NCBI GenBank assembly: GCA_021234155.1
Contig: JAJEKV010000084.1
Location: 2,436,545-2,500,544, forward strand
Direction: 5' to 3'
Origin: Isoetes taiwanensis
Taxonomy: Eukaryota; Streptophyta; Lycopodiopsida; Isoetales; Isoetaceae
DNA: 64,000 nucleotides
The notes beneath the pieces are model-generated. The model saw only the letters and a program-made list of their open reading frames with translations, was not told the DNA's origin and made no database searches. This document shows positions 11,218-20,588 of the stretch, in pieces; the first letter of the stretch is position 1, and every line of letters begins with the position of its first letter. The translations under genes and the position numbers were made by a program.

Positions 11218-12715
11218 TGTGACGTTCCAGTACGATATACGGTCTCAAGACGTATACCGTACTGCGCCGTCACGCGTACACGCCGTCCAGTCGACGTGTA
11301 CGCCGACGTGTACCCAAGCAAGGACGCCCTAGGGGGCAACTTGCAATGGTGCGCACACTTAACAATGCGCGCACCTTTAGACCTTTAACCCATTAAAGGT
11401 AGACCAAGGGTCATGGAAACCCTAAACCTAACTGATAGCCTACATAAGGCATCAAACCCTAACATTCCCCTTTTCGCCCACAGACCTTCCGAGCTCCGAT
11501 TCGCGCGCCTGAGGAGTCAATTCCAACTCCCACGATCTGCCTGTGCGCCCCAGCTTGTCAGATCATTCCTCCGACCGCATCCCGAAGCAGAACAGAGACA
11601 TGGACGCCTTTGGATCGAGAGGAGTGAACCAGGGAGCAGGTATTTAGTCGATTGAATAGCTTAAACCTTATTCCAGCCTTCGAACCAGTAGGTTTAGCCT
11701 ATTAAATCGCCCTTAATAGCTAAGCAGATCCTGAGATTGACTCTAACTAAAGATCCTAACTCGGTGTATTAGATTAGTTCTCATTTCTTATGTTCAGATG
11801 ATGAACGGATGTATTCTGTGGACTCATTGTATTGGGAAGGGGGGTAGAGACTTAAAGCTTAGTAGATGATGCTCCTAGCTAGTCCCTCTTAGTGCATTAC
11901 TAGAATTCGGCCTGTGTACAAGAGCCCACCTGGTTGTGGATGAAGGGGCCGGACTGGCTTAGAATGAGGTTCGTGTCCTGACCCTTGACCGATCCCTCTG
12001 GCGTGTAAAGTCTACCGGGGATCAGAGTGACTAGGTCTAATGGCTTGCCACTAAGTGCGGGTAAGGCATGGGCTCGACACCCGTGGGGTGGTGTTCACCT
12101 TCCAGTGGGTTAAGTCGAATAAGGGCAGTGGCCCTCTAGTCACCTTGGGTCAGCATGTAGATCTCTGGAGGGAGTGATCCCTACCTGCCCCATCGGGACT
12201 GGGGAGATGTAACCCAGGAATAGCCCCTCTGGCTATGCACCCGGCGGGCTACAGTCAGGTCCCAACACTTTTCAACCTACTCTGCAAAGTGTGCACAGGA
12301 GGGGCGGATGGAGTGGACAACCCTAAGCCATGTTCTCATGCCAGCCCAATCCATTGTCATGATTCTGTCTGCACTGAACTCTGGAGACCCAAGCTTGTCA
12401 GTCATCCCCCTAGAGTCTGAACCTTGGGTAGGAACTTCCTTGTGTTGTGCTGATCCTTGTCTATGCAGATGTTGATATGCCACCCTTCGAGGTGGATATA
12501 TATGATGTTATGTTACTGACGTGTACGTTTATGCTTCCGCAGCTAGGTAGGCCCTGAGGGAGACGGGGTAAAATGACCCCTTCACTCTTCCCACTGTGGA
12601 CTCTAGACGGTCACAGTGATATGTGGAGGGCCCTGTATCAGTGTGGAGCTGGTGCGGGGGATGAACTCCTGTTTGTATACGGTGCGGGCATCGTATATGA
12701 GTAGGGGACGTCACA
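11218..12715 (+). repeat. 5' LTR, about 1.5 kb
   Basis: Starts TGTGACGTTCC and ends GGGGACGTCACA, so the ends are the inverted heptamer TGTGACG/CGTCACA. Immediately inside the start is an imperfect hairpin (AGTACGATATACG at about 11229-11241 against CGTATACCGTACT). A different sequence with the same fold sits at the same place in the related LTR at 54690. No TATA box stands out. No second copy of this LTR is present in the window, so insertion age cannot be estimated from LTR divergence. Confidence 0.75.
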
Positions 12716-12716
12716 A

Positions 12717-12728
12717 TGGTATCAGAGC
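12717..12728 (+). other. Primer-binding site (initiator Met tRNA)
   Basis: TGGTATCAGAGC one base after the LTR end is the classical plant primer site complementary to the 3' end of initiator methionine tRNA. It fixes the LTR boundary and the element's orientation. The same site with small changes follows the related LTR at 10363. Confidence 0.9.
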
Positions 12729-12919
12729 TATGTTCTTGGAGACCAAGAGCAAAGCACTGACCACGCTCCCAGTAGTACTAACTTGATAGGATCCTCAAAC
12801 CTCGAAAAGTGGGAAATTTTTTTCTCATTTTTGTAGTTTATGCTAAGCTAGTAACAGTTAAGTGAATTGGAACTTAATAAGATTAAAAAGAATGAGCCAA
12901 AAAATCCCCAGGCAAGGTG

Positions 12920-12986
12920 GTCTCACAGCTCGCGCCTGGTCAAAGAACTAAACTTTAGTTTTTGAGCAGGGCGCTACCTGTGAGAC
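12920..12986. repeat. 67-nt hairpin, copy 1
   Basis: GTCTCACAGCTCGCGCC (12920-12936) pairs with GGCGCTACCTGTGAGAC (12970-12986), 15 of 17 positions matching. The interior also folds, AACTAAA against TTTAGTT. It lies in the leader between primer site and first reading frame. Two further copies of identical length are at 13110-13176 and 14844-14910. Confidence 0.9.
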
Positions 12987-13109
12987 ATCGAACCAAGGAC
13001 ACACAAACTTGATGAATTTGAGAAAAATAATATGGTAAGGCTAGTTTTAAGGTAGGAATTAATTAGAATAGCATGTTTAAATTACTTAAATTACTCAAAA
13101 ATGTGTGAG

Positions 13110-13176
13110 ATCTCACAGCTCGCGCCTGGTCTAAAAACTAAACTTTAGTTTTTGAACAGGGCGCTACCTGTGAGAC
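13110..13176. repeat. 67-nt hairpin, copy 2
   Basis: Same unit as copy 1: TCTCACAGCTCGCGCC on the left arm, GGCGCTACCTGTGAGA on the right, same AT-rich inner stem, same total length. The flanking bases differ from copy 1, so the repeat unit is the hairpin itself and not a larger duplication. Confidence 0.9.
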
Positions 13177-13388
13177 CAGTAAGTAGGAAAAGTCTGAAAT
13201 AAGTGTAAGTTTTAATTAAATAGGTGCCTTAGCATGTTAAATAGAGCAACTTGAATTTTGACCTAAAAAACTGCCAAGCTATAAATAGAAGTAGACCCCC
13301 CTCATTTGCACGTTCCCGCCTTAGAAATTAGCTCCCGCTCCCTAAGGCGATCTTTGGCGCCCGATATCCGATTGTCGAACCGTCAAAC

Positions 13389-13418
13389 ATGACACGGACC
13401 AAGCAGACGGCCAGGAAA
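13389..13418 (+). other. Histone H3 tail-like start (Met-Thr-RTKQTARK)
   Basis: The first ATG frame after the two leader hairpins opens M-T-R-T-K-Q-T-A-R-K. Residues R2 to K9 of the histone H3 tail (RTKQTARK) are reproduced exactly and in register: after removal of Met, which is expected before Thr, Lys would fall at positions 4 and 9 as in H3. The only change in the first nine residues is Thr for Ala1. After K9 the sequence diverges (LRPGEAT), so Ser10 is not kept. Together with the histone fold further downstream this points to a captured H3 gene, not chance. Family knowledge: H3 K4 and K9 are the main methyl-lysine docking sites for chromatin readers. Confidence 0.85.
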
Positions 13419-13559
13419 CTTCGTCCAGGCGAAGCCACCAGCGCCACAAACGCCGACCTTATTCGGCAGATGCTTCGTGACAGGCTCGCGAAAGGGGGTC
13501 GTTCGTCTTCAAGCGAGGAAAAGCATCCCAGAAGAGCAAGATACATCTGATCTAATTGA

Positions 13560-14428
13560 TATTTTCAATCAGCAGGGGGATCAAGACGAGGCCTCATCAC
13601 CAACCTCCATGGACGAGGAGACGAGGAAAGTTTACGAGGAGATAGAGCGGGAGATCCAAGAGCAGGAAGGGAAAGAGGACCACTCTGATGCAGCAACAGA
13701 GATCCTCGAAGAAGAAGAGGAGGGAGCACAACGGGAAAAGAGGACAAAGGAGCGGCAAGAGCGGAGTGAGCCGAGGCTTGAGCCGGCGGAGGAAGCAGAC
13801 CTCGCTGCGTTTATCAGAAAGTATGAACGCCGAGAAAGAAAAAGGGAACAAAAGAAGAGGAAGAGGGAAGAGGAGGAGCAGAAAGCGGCCGAGGAGCTCA
13901 AGCAGAAGAAAGGGAAATGGGTGGGGAGCCCAAGGAAGCTCAAGGAAGTCCCCAAGGTGAGAAAGCCCAACCCCAAGATCACCATTACCGAACGCCCACC
14001 TGATCACCCCCCGGCCACCCCAGAGGATTCTGACGAAGACCCTAACCCCAACACCGGGGGGGGCAAGCTCTTCCAAACCCCCGATTGTTGAGCAGGTGGT
14101 AACCGAGCAGGAAGCGCCCGAAGAGGAGCAACCGGACAAAGTGCAGAAGCCCCCTCCTTATCCAAAGTGGGACAGGAAGAAGCAACCCCGGCCTGCCCGA
14201 GAGTCCTATGTCACGGACCGCGTAAAGATCTACGAGCGGAAGATGCGGGAACACGAGGCGTACATGAAGGAGTGGGAGGCTTACAACTCCTACTACCAGG
14301 AGAATAGGGTCAGAACCATCGAGGGTGGACACCCAACAAAGCAGCAGACCCTAAGGCCACCACCACCAAAGCCCAAGGTCCCGAAAAAGCCAGCCAAGAA
14401 GAAGCTCACCAGGAAGGAGGCCGAGCAA
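13560..14428 (+). other. Highly charged linker region between H3-like tail and histone fold
   Basis: Translation gives long runs rich in Glu, Lys and Arg. There is an acidic part near 13600-13790 (EEIEREIQEQEG, EEEEEGAQREK), then a basic coil-like part near 13800-13915 (RKYERRERKREQKKRKREEEEQK), then Pro/Lys-rich stretches ([32 protein letters not shown]). Near 14205-14290 [20 protein letters not shown] is likely a helix or short coiled coil. No gag zinc knuckle is visible. The composition resembles acidic histone chaperone tails and nucleolar KKE/D proteins as much as gag. The coding is in more than one frame, so the copy looks broken. Confidence 0.7.
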
Positions 14429-14698
14429 AGAGCACTACGGGAGATTCGGCACTTTCAGCGCAGCTACGGCCTCCTAATCCCCCGTGCCCCCTTTGCCCGT
14501 CTAGTCAGAGAAGTGATGCAGGACTTCAAGACTGACATGAGGGTCACGGACGAAATGCTACTGGCATTACAGGAAGCGGCGGAGCAGTTCATAGTGCAAC
14601 ATTTTGAAGACTCGACGGCTTGCACTATTCATGCGAAGCGAGTGACACTGATGAGGCAAGATATGCTACTTGCTACTCGCATCAAGGGAGAGCGACCT
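14429..14698 (+). other. Histone H3-type histone fold, about 90 residues, in the LTR element
   Basis: The 90 codons before the stop align without a gap to the H3 core from alpha-N to the C-terminus. By eye, against a canonical plant H3 recalled from memory, about 54 of 90 residues are identical. Visible blocks are [11 protein letters not shown] (alpha-N), [18 protein letters not shown] (alpha-1 and loop 1), [22 protein letters not shown] (alpha-2), [12 protein letters not shown] (loop 2) and [10 protein letters not shown] (alpha-3 and tail). Cys110 and the four-helix-bundle His113 are kept. Loop 1 has the canonical H3 length, unlike plant CENH3, although LLIP and TLMR are CENH3-like. A histone fold inside the gag position of an LTR element is not something I know of. 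A host H3-variant pseudogene lying next to the LTR by chance is the main alternative. Confidence 0.93.
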
Positions 14699-14843
14699 TG
14701 AACATTTTGTAAATAGTCAAAAATTTTGTAATATAATCAATTTTGAGTACTTTATGTGTCTAAACTTGTTTAATTAGGACAAATTAGCAGGTTCTAGTAT
14801 TTGTTTTAGTGAAATAGGACATTTGCAGACCGAAAGGCGTGAT

Positions 14844-14910
14844 GTCTCACAGGTCGCGCCTGGTCAAGAAACTAAACTTTAGTTTTTGGACGAGGCGCTA
14901 GCTGTGAGAC
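14844..14910. repeat. 67-nt hairpin, copy 3
   Basis: GTCTCACAGGTCGCGCC (14844-14860) pairs with GGCGCTAGCTGTGAGAC (14894-14910), again 15 of 17, total 67 nt. It lies about 140 bp after the stop of the histone-like frame. Flanks differ from copies 1 and 2. The stretch 14911-15122 beyond it holds nothing recognised and could be LINE 3' untranslated sequence. Confidence 0.9.
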
Positions 14911-15122
14911 CTTGCCCAAACTTGCCCAAAACAGCTCCAAAATGACCAAATAAGGTATCAATTCTACCTGATTTGATGTCACATAGAGTGAGGTGGTCAC
15001 CTAAAGTGACAAAATTTGTGTCTGTACTCCTCATAATGGGGTACTGGTACAAAATTGAAACATAAACAACATTAGACCAAAATGTACCAAAATGTGACAA
15101 TGGTTCAGCCAGCTTTGTGATT

Positions 15123-16513
15123 TCAGTTAGACACATCTAGGAGATCCTGCAGAGTTAGATCCTTGACTGATGTGGTCCCAAAAATATTGAACATCTCGTC
15201 TAACTTTGCAGTGCTGAAGCTAGTAAAGACTAGCAACATCAAAACTCGAGCCTCTCGTTTTTGCTGCCATGCGTGGAATAGAGAAACAAAGAAGGGCTTC
15301 AGATTGTTAAACCTCCAAACCTCAGGCTTGTTCAGAATCATTTTGATTGCTGTGGAGTGAATGACTTCTTGTTTTAGCAGAGTAAGGTGATCTACTAGAT
15401 CTATATCAGAAAATCTTGAGATGGGCTCTTCATCCAAGTTGTCCTCCCATCTGGATGGTGCTCCAACTCTGTCAAGTCTCTTTTGTTGATCTGTGAAGCA
15501 CACCATTGACATCAGTTAGATTAAGCACACAAAAATTAAACAGTCCTTGGAATCTGCCAATTTGATCCCAATCTTTGTCATAGTTGTCATCCCTTAGAAT
15601 TCTGTGGGCCATGGCCATGTCCTGCAGGGCTGTCAGAAATGTACTTTTCAGCCAAATAATGTTAACCTCTTTCTTTTGGATAGCTACTAAGTTCATGTGT
15701 TTCCAGACCATCCAACAGCACAGAGTTCTAATGGAGTTTATTAATCTAGTCTTTCCATCCAAAAATTCCAGAATATTTGTAGGAAAGCCAAAGTTTATCT
15801 GTGTTGTCCAAGTCCAGAATTCTTCGATTTTTGGGCAAAGGAAAACATGATTAGATGTTTCCTCCATCCCACAGCCCAGAGGGCATAGATTTGAGGCCAA
15901 ATTATCATATTTGGCTCTTGAGACATTGGTATGCAAGGATTGCTGGATGACTAGCCATCTGAAGACCATCATCTTAGCAGCTCCATAGGTCTTCCAACTC
16001 TTGACACAGATCCTAGCATATTTCCTTTCACTGCAGCCCCATAATCTATTGCCTTTTGACTGAGCATTAGGAAGTAGAGCCTGATAGATGTCCCTGACTT
16101 TATAAATTTCCTTCTTGTTTAGTGTCCACTGATTGGATCCTGAGGCCAATTCTGAGTAGTTAGAAATCCATAACAGTTGTGAAAATCTCCTTATCTAGTT
16201 TTGAACCTTTAGTCCTGTATTTAATCTGTTCCCAAGATGCCCATGTTCCATCCTCCTGTAGCAGATCCTCAAATTTACATAAACCTGCCTCTTTCCACTG
16301 TCTGTACTTCTGAGGATGTTTAAGAGCAAGACAACCTATTTGTTCTGGAGCCAGCTTAGGATGCCAAAAGAAATTAATCTTGCCACATCTTGCATCCAAA
16401 ATTGGGGGTCTGAAACACAGTGATGCTTGATTCCAGGCCTCTAAAGTTCTTCTCAAGATATGTGAAGTTCCTGGACCTGGACTTAGCTGGAAGAAGGCTG
16501 AATCTGGCAGCAA
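15123..16513 (-). pseudogene. LINE ORF2 C-terminal zf-RVT and tail
   Basis: Three partly overlapping open stretches (16513-16160, 16149-15472, 15512-15123) continue ORF2 in different frames. The middle one contains the zinc-binding CPLGCGMEETSNHVFLCPKIEEFWTW. The last, ending at 15123, has no known motif and is probably the normal ORF2 C-terminus. The frame slips are evidence that the copy is dead. Confidence 0.8.
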
Positions 16514-16697
16514 GTGTGTCAGAGTTTCACTGCCAACTGGTCGAGATGTTTCTACCCAGTATCTAATGAGTTTGATAGCTGGGGAAGGACTACTGCTGTG
16601 AATAGCTCTCCAAAGCAGTTTGGCAGCTAATGCTTGGGCTTGAATGAAAAGAGATTTACATCCAAGGCCACCTAATTTTTGGGCTTTGTCAGATCCT

Positions 16698-18407
16698 TCA
16701 TGCTAACTTGTGGTTCCCCTGCCATAGAAATCTTCTGATAGCTGCCTCCACTTGAGTGTATGAATATTTATCTGCTACTATTGCAGATGAAAAGTAGACA
16801 TGGGTGCTGGCTATAATAGCATTAGATATTTCAATCCTTCCAGCCAGTGATAGTGATGATGGATATGCCTGTAACTTTTTCTTAATTCTATTGACTACAG
16901 GCTCCCATAGTCCCTTCACAGTATTATTCAGAGACAAAGGGATTCCCAATATTTTTTTAGCCTCATTTGGACCCATGATTTTGATGTTTGATAAGACTGT
17001 TTGATCTGAATCAAGAATGATGGCACATTTAGACCTGTTTAGTTCCATACCTGATGCTCTCCCAAACTTGTCCATAGCATCCAGGAAGTTGACTAAGCTG
17101 TCATCACCTTCATTAAGGAAAACAAAGGTATCATCTGCATACTGCATCATTAAAAAAGAATCTTTTTGTTGAGGGTTGAGGTGAGGCAGCTGGAGGCAGT
17201 TGATCTGTTCCTTAGTGTGCAACTTAGTCACCAGTCTTGTAACAATTTCTGCTACCATGAGAAAGAGATAGGGAGCCAAAGGGCATCCCTGTCTTACTCC
17301 TCTCTTACATTTGAAGAGTTTTGAAGGGGATCCATTGATTAGCAGAGCAGAAGAGGCTGTGTTGTTGAAGCTGTACACCTTCTGGTAGACATCATCTGAG
17401 AATCCAATATGCTTCATGGCTTTTTGAAGAAAGTGCCAATTGATTGTGTCATATGCCCTCTTAAAGTCAAGTTTAAGAAGCATACATTTTTGGCCAGAGA
17501 GCTTGTTCCAGTGTAAGCCCTCTGATGCTCCAATATAATTATCCAGAATGCTCCTTCCTGGAAGAAAAGCAGATTGACACGGGTTGATGGTCTTTTGCAG
17601 AATACCCTTTATCCTGTTTGCCAATATCTTTGCCAATAGCTTGTAAGAGGTATTGGTAAGGGAGATTGGTCTCCAATCCTCAAACATCTCAGGGTGTTCG
17701 ATCTTGGGGATTAATGCAATATGGCCAGCATTAATTGCAGGGTGGAGTGTGCTGGCTTTCCATGCTCCTTGGATGAAAACTAAGAGATCCTCCTTCATGA
17801 CCTCCCAAAATTCAATGTAGAACTCTGGGGGAAGACCATCTGGACCTGGACTTTTCCCTGCATCCATTGATTTCAGAGTTTCCCAGATTTCCCTTTCTTG
17901 GGGAACAGCTAGAATCTCCTCATCTTGAATTGACTCTGATGCTGGAATGTCATCAAAGAAGGTTTGTAGTTCCATTGGATCTACCTTTTTCTCAGAGAAA
18001 AGATCTGCATATTTCCCATAGAAGAAATCTTCAATATGCTTCTGCTCCTCCAATAGTTCTCCTGTTTCAGATTTAACTTTCCCAATACTATTGTTCAGAA
18101 TCCTATTTTTTGCTTCCCTAAAAAAGAATGAGGAATTTCCTCTGTCCATGAAGTTGATGTACTTGCTTTTACTCTTAACTGATAGAGCATGGGCTTCACT
18201 TTCCTCCACTAATTTCACTTTAGTCTCCAGTTCATCTTCTTTTTTCTGTAAATTGGCATCATTCTTCTTTATGAATAGCTGCTCCCTGATATGTCTCATT
18301 TCCTTATATATCTCCACTTTTTCTTTTTTCCTGTTTGTGGACCAATTCTTACCCCATTTCTTGATCCATCCCTTCACAGCCTTTATTTTTTCCACAAAGC
18401 TAGTCAT
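16698..18407 (-). pseudogene. LINE ORF2 reverse transcriptase
   Basis: A 569-codon open stretch holds the complete RT domain: GKSPGPDGLPPEFY, LIPK-EHPEMFEDWRPISL, KILANRIKGIL, QSAFLPGRSILDN, LKLDFKRAYDTINW, RGVRQGCPLAPYLF and the catalytic QYADDTFVF, then the thumb region to FLWQGNH. It copies LINE RNA at a nicked target. The upstream endonuclease piece (18934-18430) is in the same frame but separated by a stop; downstream the frame slips before the zf-RVT part. RT motifs are all intact, so loss of function was fairly recent. Confidence 0.92.
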
Positions 18408-18934
18408 GGAGCCTGTTTTTGTAATCTATGGTTGGGAGATGTAGTAGGTTTTGAAAGCATCACAAAAGCTTTTCATATTACGTAGGCTGGTGTTGAGTTT
18501 AAATGGGGAATTAGAGCCAGCTCTTGTATTGGCTACCACATTTTGGAGAAATTGAGGAAAGTGATCAGAGATGGAGTTACTAGGATCACCAAAACAGATA
18601 ACATTGTCCCAAGCAGGAAGTGTCTTATTACACAGATAGAATCTGTCTAAAAGACAGCATGTTCTCTCTTCTCCCTTTCTTTTGTTGCTCCATGAGAAAA
18701 CATTTGAAGAGGATGGAGGGATATAACAGAAAAAGCCCATCAGCTTATCCCATATCAATCTTTCCCTTTTGGTCATGTTGATTTTTTTCCCCAATTTTTT
18801 ATCCCAAATGGGAGTGTTGTTGAAATCTCTTGCAAGCAGAAAATTTTCTATTTGTTGATGTGTTTCCATCCATCTTAAAATTTGGGACCACTGATCTTCT
18901 CTCTCTGCAGGATCTGTTGAAGCATAGACATTAA

Positions 18935-20588
18935 CTAGTAATGGTGCCCAGCGTTGCTGGGTATAAGTTGAAAACCTATTCAGCCCAGACTTCTTTTCGT
19001 AAATCTAACATAATAGAAATCAAGCCCAGTATTGCTGAGATATAAACGGTTTTTGTGCATTTGATACCTTCCCCTTCCCTTTGTTTTGTGCTCTCTCCAC
19101 GTGTTTCCCCTTTTCCTCATTATCCTACACACTTTCCTTTTTCCTTTTCCCTTTTTTCTTATTTTTCCTACACGTTACCTTTTTCCCTTCTCTCCTTTTT
19201 CTTTTTTTAGCTCCCTTCCCTTTCCCTTCCCTTTCCCCTTCCCCTTCCCCTTCCCCTTCCCCTTTCTCTATTTCCCTTTTCCCTTTTCCTTTTTCCGACA
19301 GGCTTTTTCTCTTTCCCTTTACATCTTTTCCCCGCCTTTCCCATTTTTTCCTTTCCTTTTTCCCTTTCTTTCCTTTTTCTTTTCTTTTTTCTTATATATT
19401 CCCCACCTTTTCATGTGGCCCTTTTCTTTCTTTTTCCACCCTCTTCCTCTTTATCATATGCTCTTTTCCCCTTCTCTTTTCCCATTTCCCTCTCCCATTT
19501 TCCTCGTGCATTTTTTCCTCCCCTTCCCCCTTTTCCCTTCCCTTCTCTTTTTTCTTTTCCCTTCCCTTTTCATCTCTTTCCCACCCTTTCGCTTTTCCCC
19601 ATGCCTTTTTTCCCTTTCTTTTCCTCCTTCCTTTTCATTTTCACTTTCCCTTTTCGTATGCCTCTTTCCATTTGCTTTTCTCCACCTTTTTATGTGCCCA
19701 TTGCCCTCTTTTTCTCACCCTCCTCCCCCTTTTCCCTCTTCCACTTTCCCTTTTCTCTTTTTCTTTTTTTTCCCTCCTTCCCCATGTCTTTCCTCATCCT
19801 TTCCCTCTTCCCTTTTTTCCCGTGCCCTTTTCCCATTCCTCTCTTCCTCTTTTTCTATTCATTGCTCTCTACCCTTTTCCTATTCTCCTTTTCCTCCTCC
19901 TCCCCCCCCTTTCCCTCTTTTTCTTCTCTCGGTGCCTTCTTATCTTCCTTTTTTTTCCTCTCTTTGTTTTTTCCCCTTTCCCTGTCCCTTTTTCTATGTC
20001 GTTTACCCGTTCCCTTCTCACCTTTTCTCTCTAACCTTTTCACTTCCTTTTTTCAATGCTCTTTTTCGCTTCCCTTTTTTTCTCTTTCTTCACCCTTTCC
20101 CTCTTCCTCTTTTTTGCATGCCCTTTCCCCCTTTCCTTTTCCCTTTTTCCTCCTGCCTTTTTTCCAGGTTCCTTTTTCCCCATTCCATCTCCCTTTTTCT
20201 TTTTTCCTTTCCCTTCCCCTTTTTCCTAGGTTCCCTTTTTCCCTTTCCACCTCCCTTTTTTTTCCTTTCCCTTTCCTTTTCCCATGCGCTTTGTTCGTCC
20301 CCTTCTGCCCACCCTTTTCTTTTACCCTTTTTCTCCTTTTTCCACCCTTACTTTCATCTCCTTTCTTTCGTGTCATTTCTTTCCTCTTCTCCTTTTTCCC
20401 TTGCCTTTTCTCTTATACCCTTGCCTTTCCTACATTTCCTTCTCCCTTCCCTGTAAGAGACAAAATCATGACTAATCATGGTAGTGGAAAGGCATGCGAT
20501 AAATATTGGCCTTTAGATTATCAGATGATCTCAGCCATTCAAATTAGGGCTTGATCCATTAAATACGGTATAACATTATAATATAAGA
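18935..20588 (-). mobile_element. Non-autonomous Helitron with polypyrimidine cargo
   Basis: Read on the minus strand the insert begins TCTTATATTATAA at 20588, directly after host A. It ends with a hairpin (CCCAGC-aac-GCTGGG, at 18961-18947), 8 nt of spacer, then CTAG at 18938-18935, directly before host T. That is the Helitron signature: 5' TC, 3' hairpin plus CTRR, insertion between A and T, no target duplication. The host proof is direct: the LINE endonuclease frame reads DIAI before the insert and NVYASTDP after it with not one base lost or gained. A second, degenerate copy of the terminal hairpin word lies at about 19028-19048. No Rep/helicase is encoded; nearly all the interior is the pyrimidine tract. 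Confidence 0.92.
19066..20453 (+). repeat. 1.4 kb polypyrimidine/polypurine tract
   Basis: Almost purely C and T on the plus strand, with rare purines mostly in words such as CATGC, CATGTG and GTGCCC recurring every 40-100 bp. It looks like a degenerate tandem array of CCCTTTTCC-type units. Because stop codons need purines, all three plus frames are open for hundreds of codons (Phe/Pro/Ser/Leu only); these are not genes. Such tracts can form intramolecular triplex DNA. The tract makes up about 85 percent of the Helitron that carries it. Confidence 0.95.

Larger units (their letters stand above)
11218..14915 (+). mobile_element. LTR element carrying histone H3-like coding sequence (5' part)
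   Basis: A TG...CA-bounded LTR (11218-12715) is followed at once by a primer-binding site for initiator Met tRNA, then a leader with two 67-nt hairpins, then charged and histone-like coding sequence, then a third hairpin. No protease, reverse transcriptase, integrase or 3' LTR is seen before the LINE that begins near 15123, so only the 5' part is present or the element is non-autonomous. The three coding stretches lie in different frames, so this copy looks broken, with roughly two breaks. The gag position is taken by the H3-like segment, which suggests capture of a host histone gene. Relatives of the LTR are at 9970-10362 and 54690 onward. Confidence 0.75.

Noticed and set aside
14042-14332. 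Minus-strand frames opposite the histone-like region
   Set aside because: They are shadows of the GC-rich, highly charged plus-strand coding.
14429-14698. Calling the histone fold a centromeric CENH3
   Set aside because: LLIP and TLMR are CENH3-like, but loop 1 has canonical H3 length and the QDFKTD block is H3-type, so only 'H3-type' is claimed.
19081-20554. Open frames of 317 to 456 codons on the plus strand
   Set aside because: They are an artefact of a purine-free strand, which cannot contain stop codons; translation is only Phe, Pro, Ser, Leu and similar in all frames.
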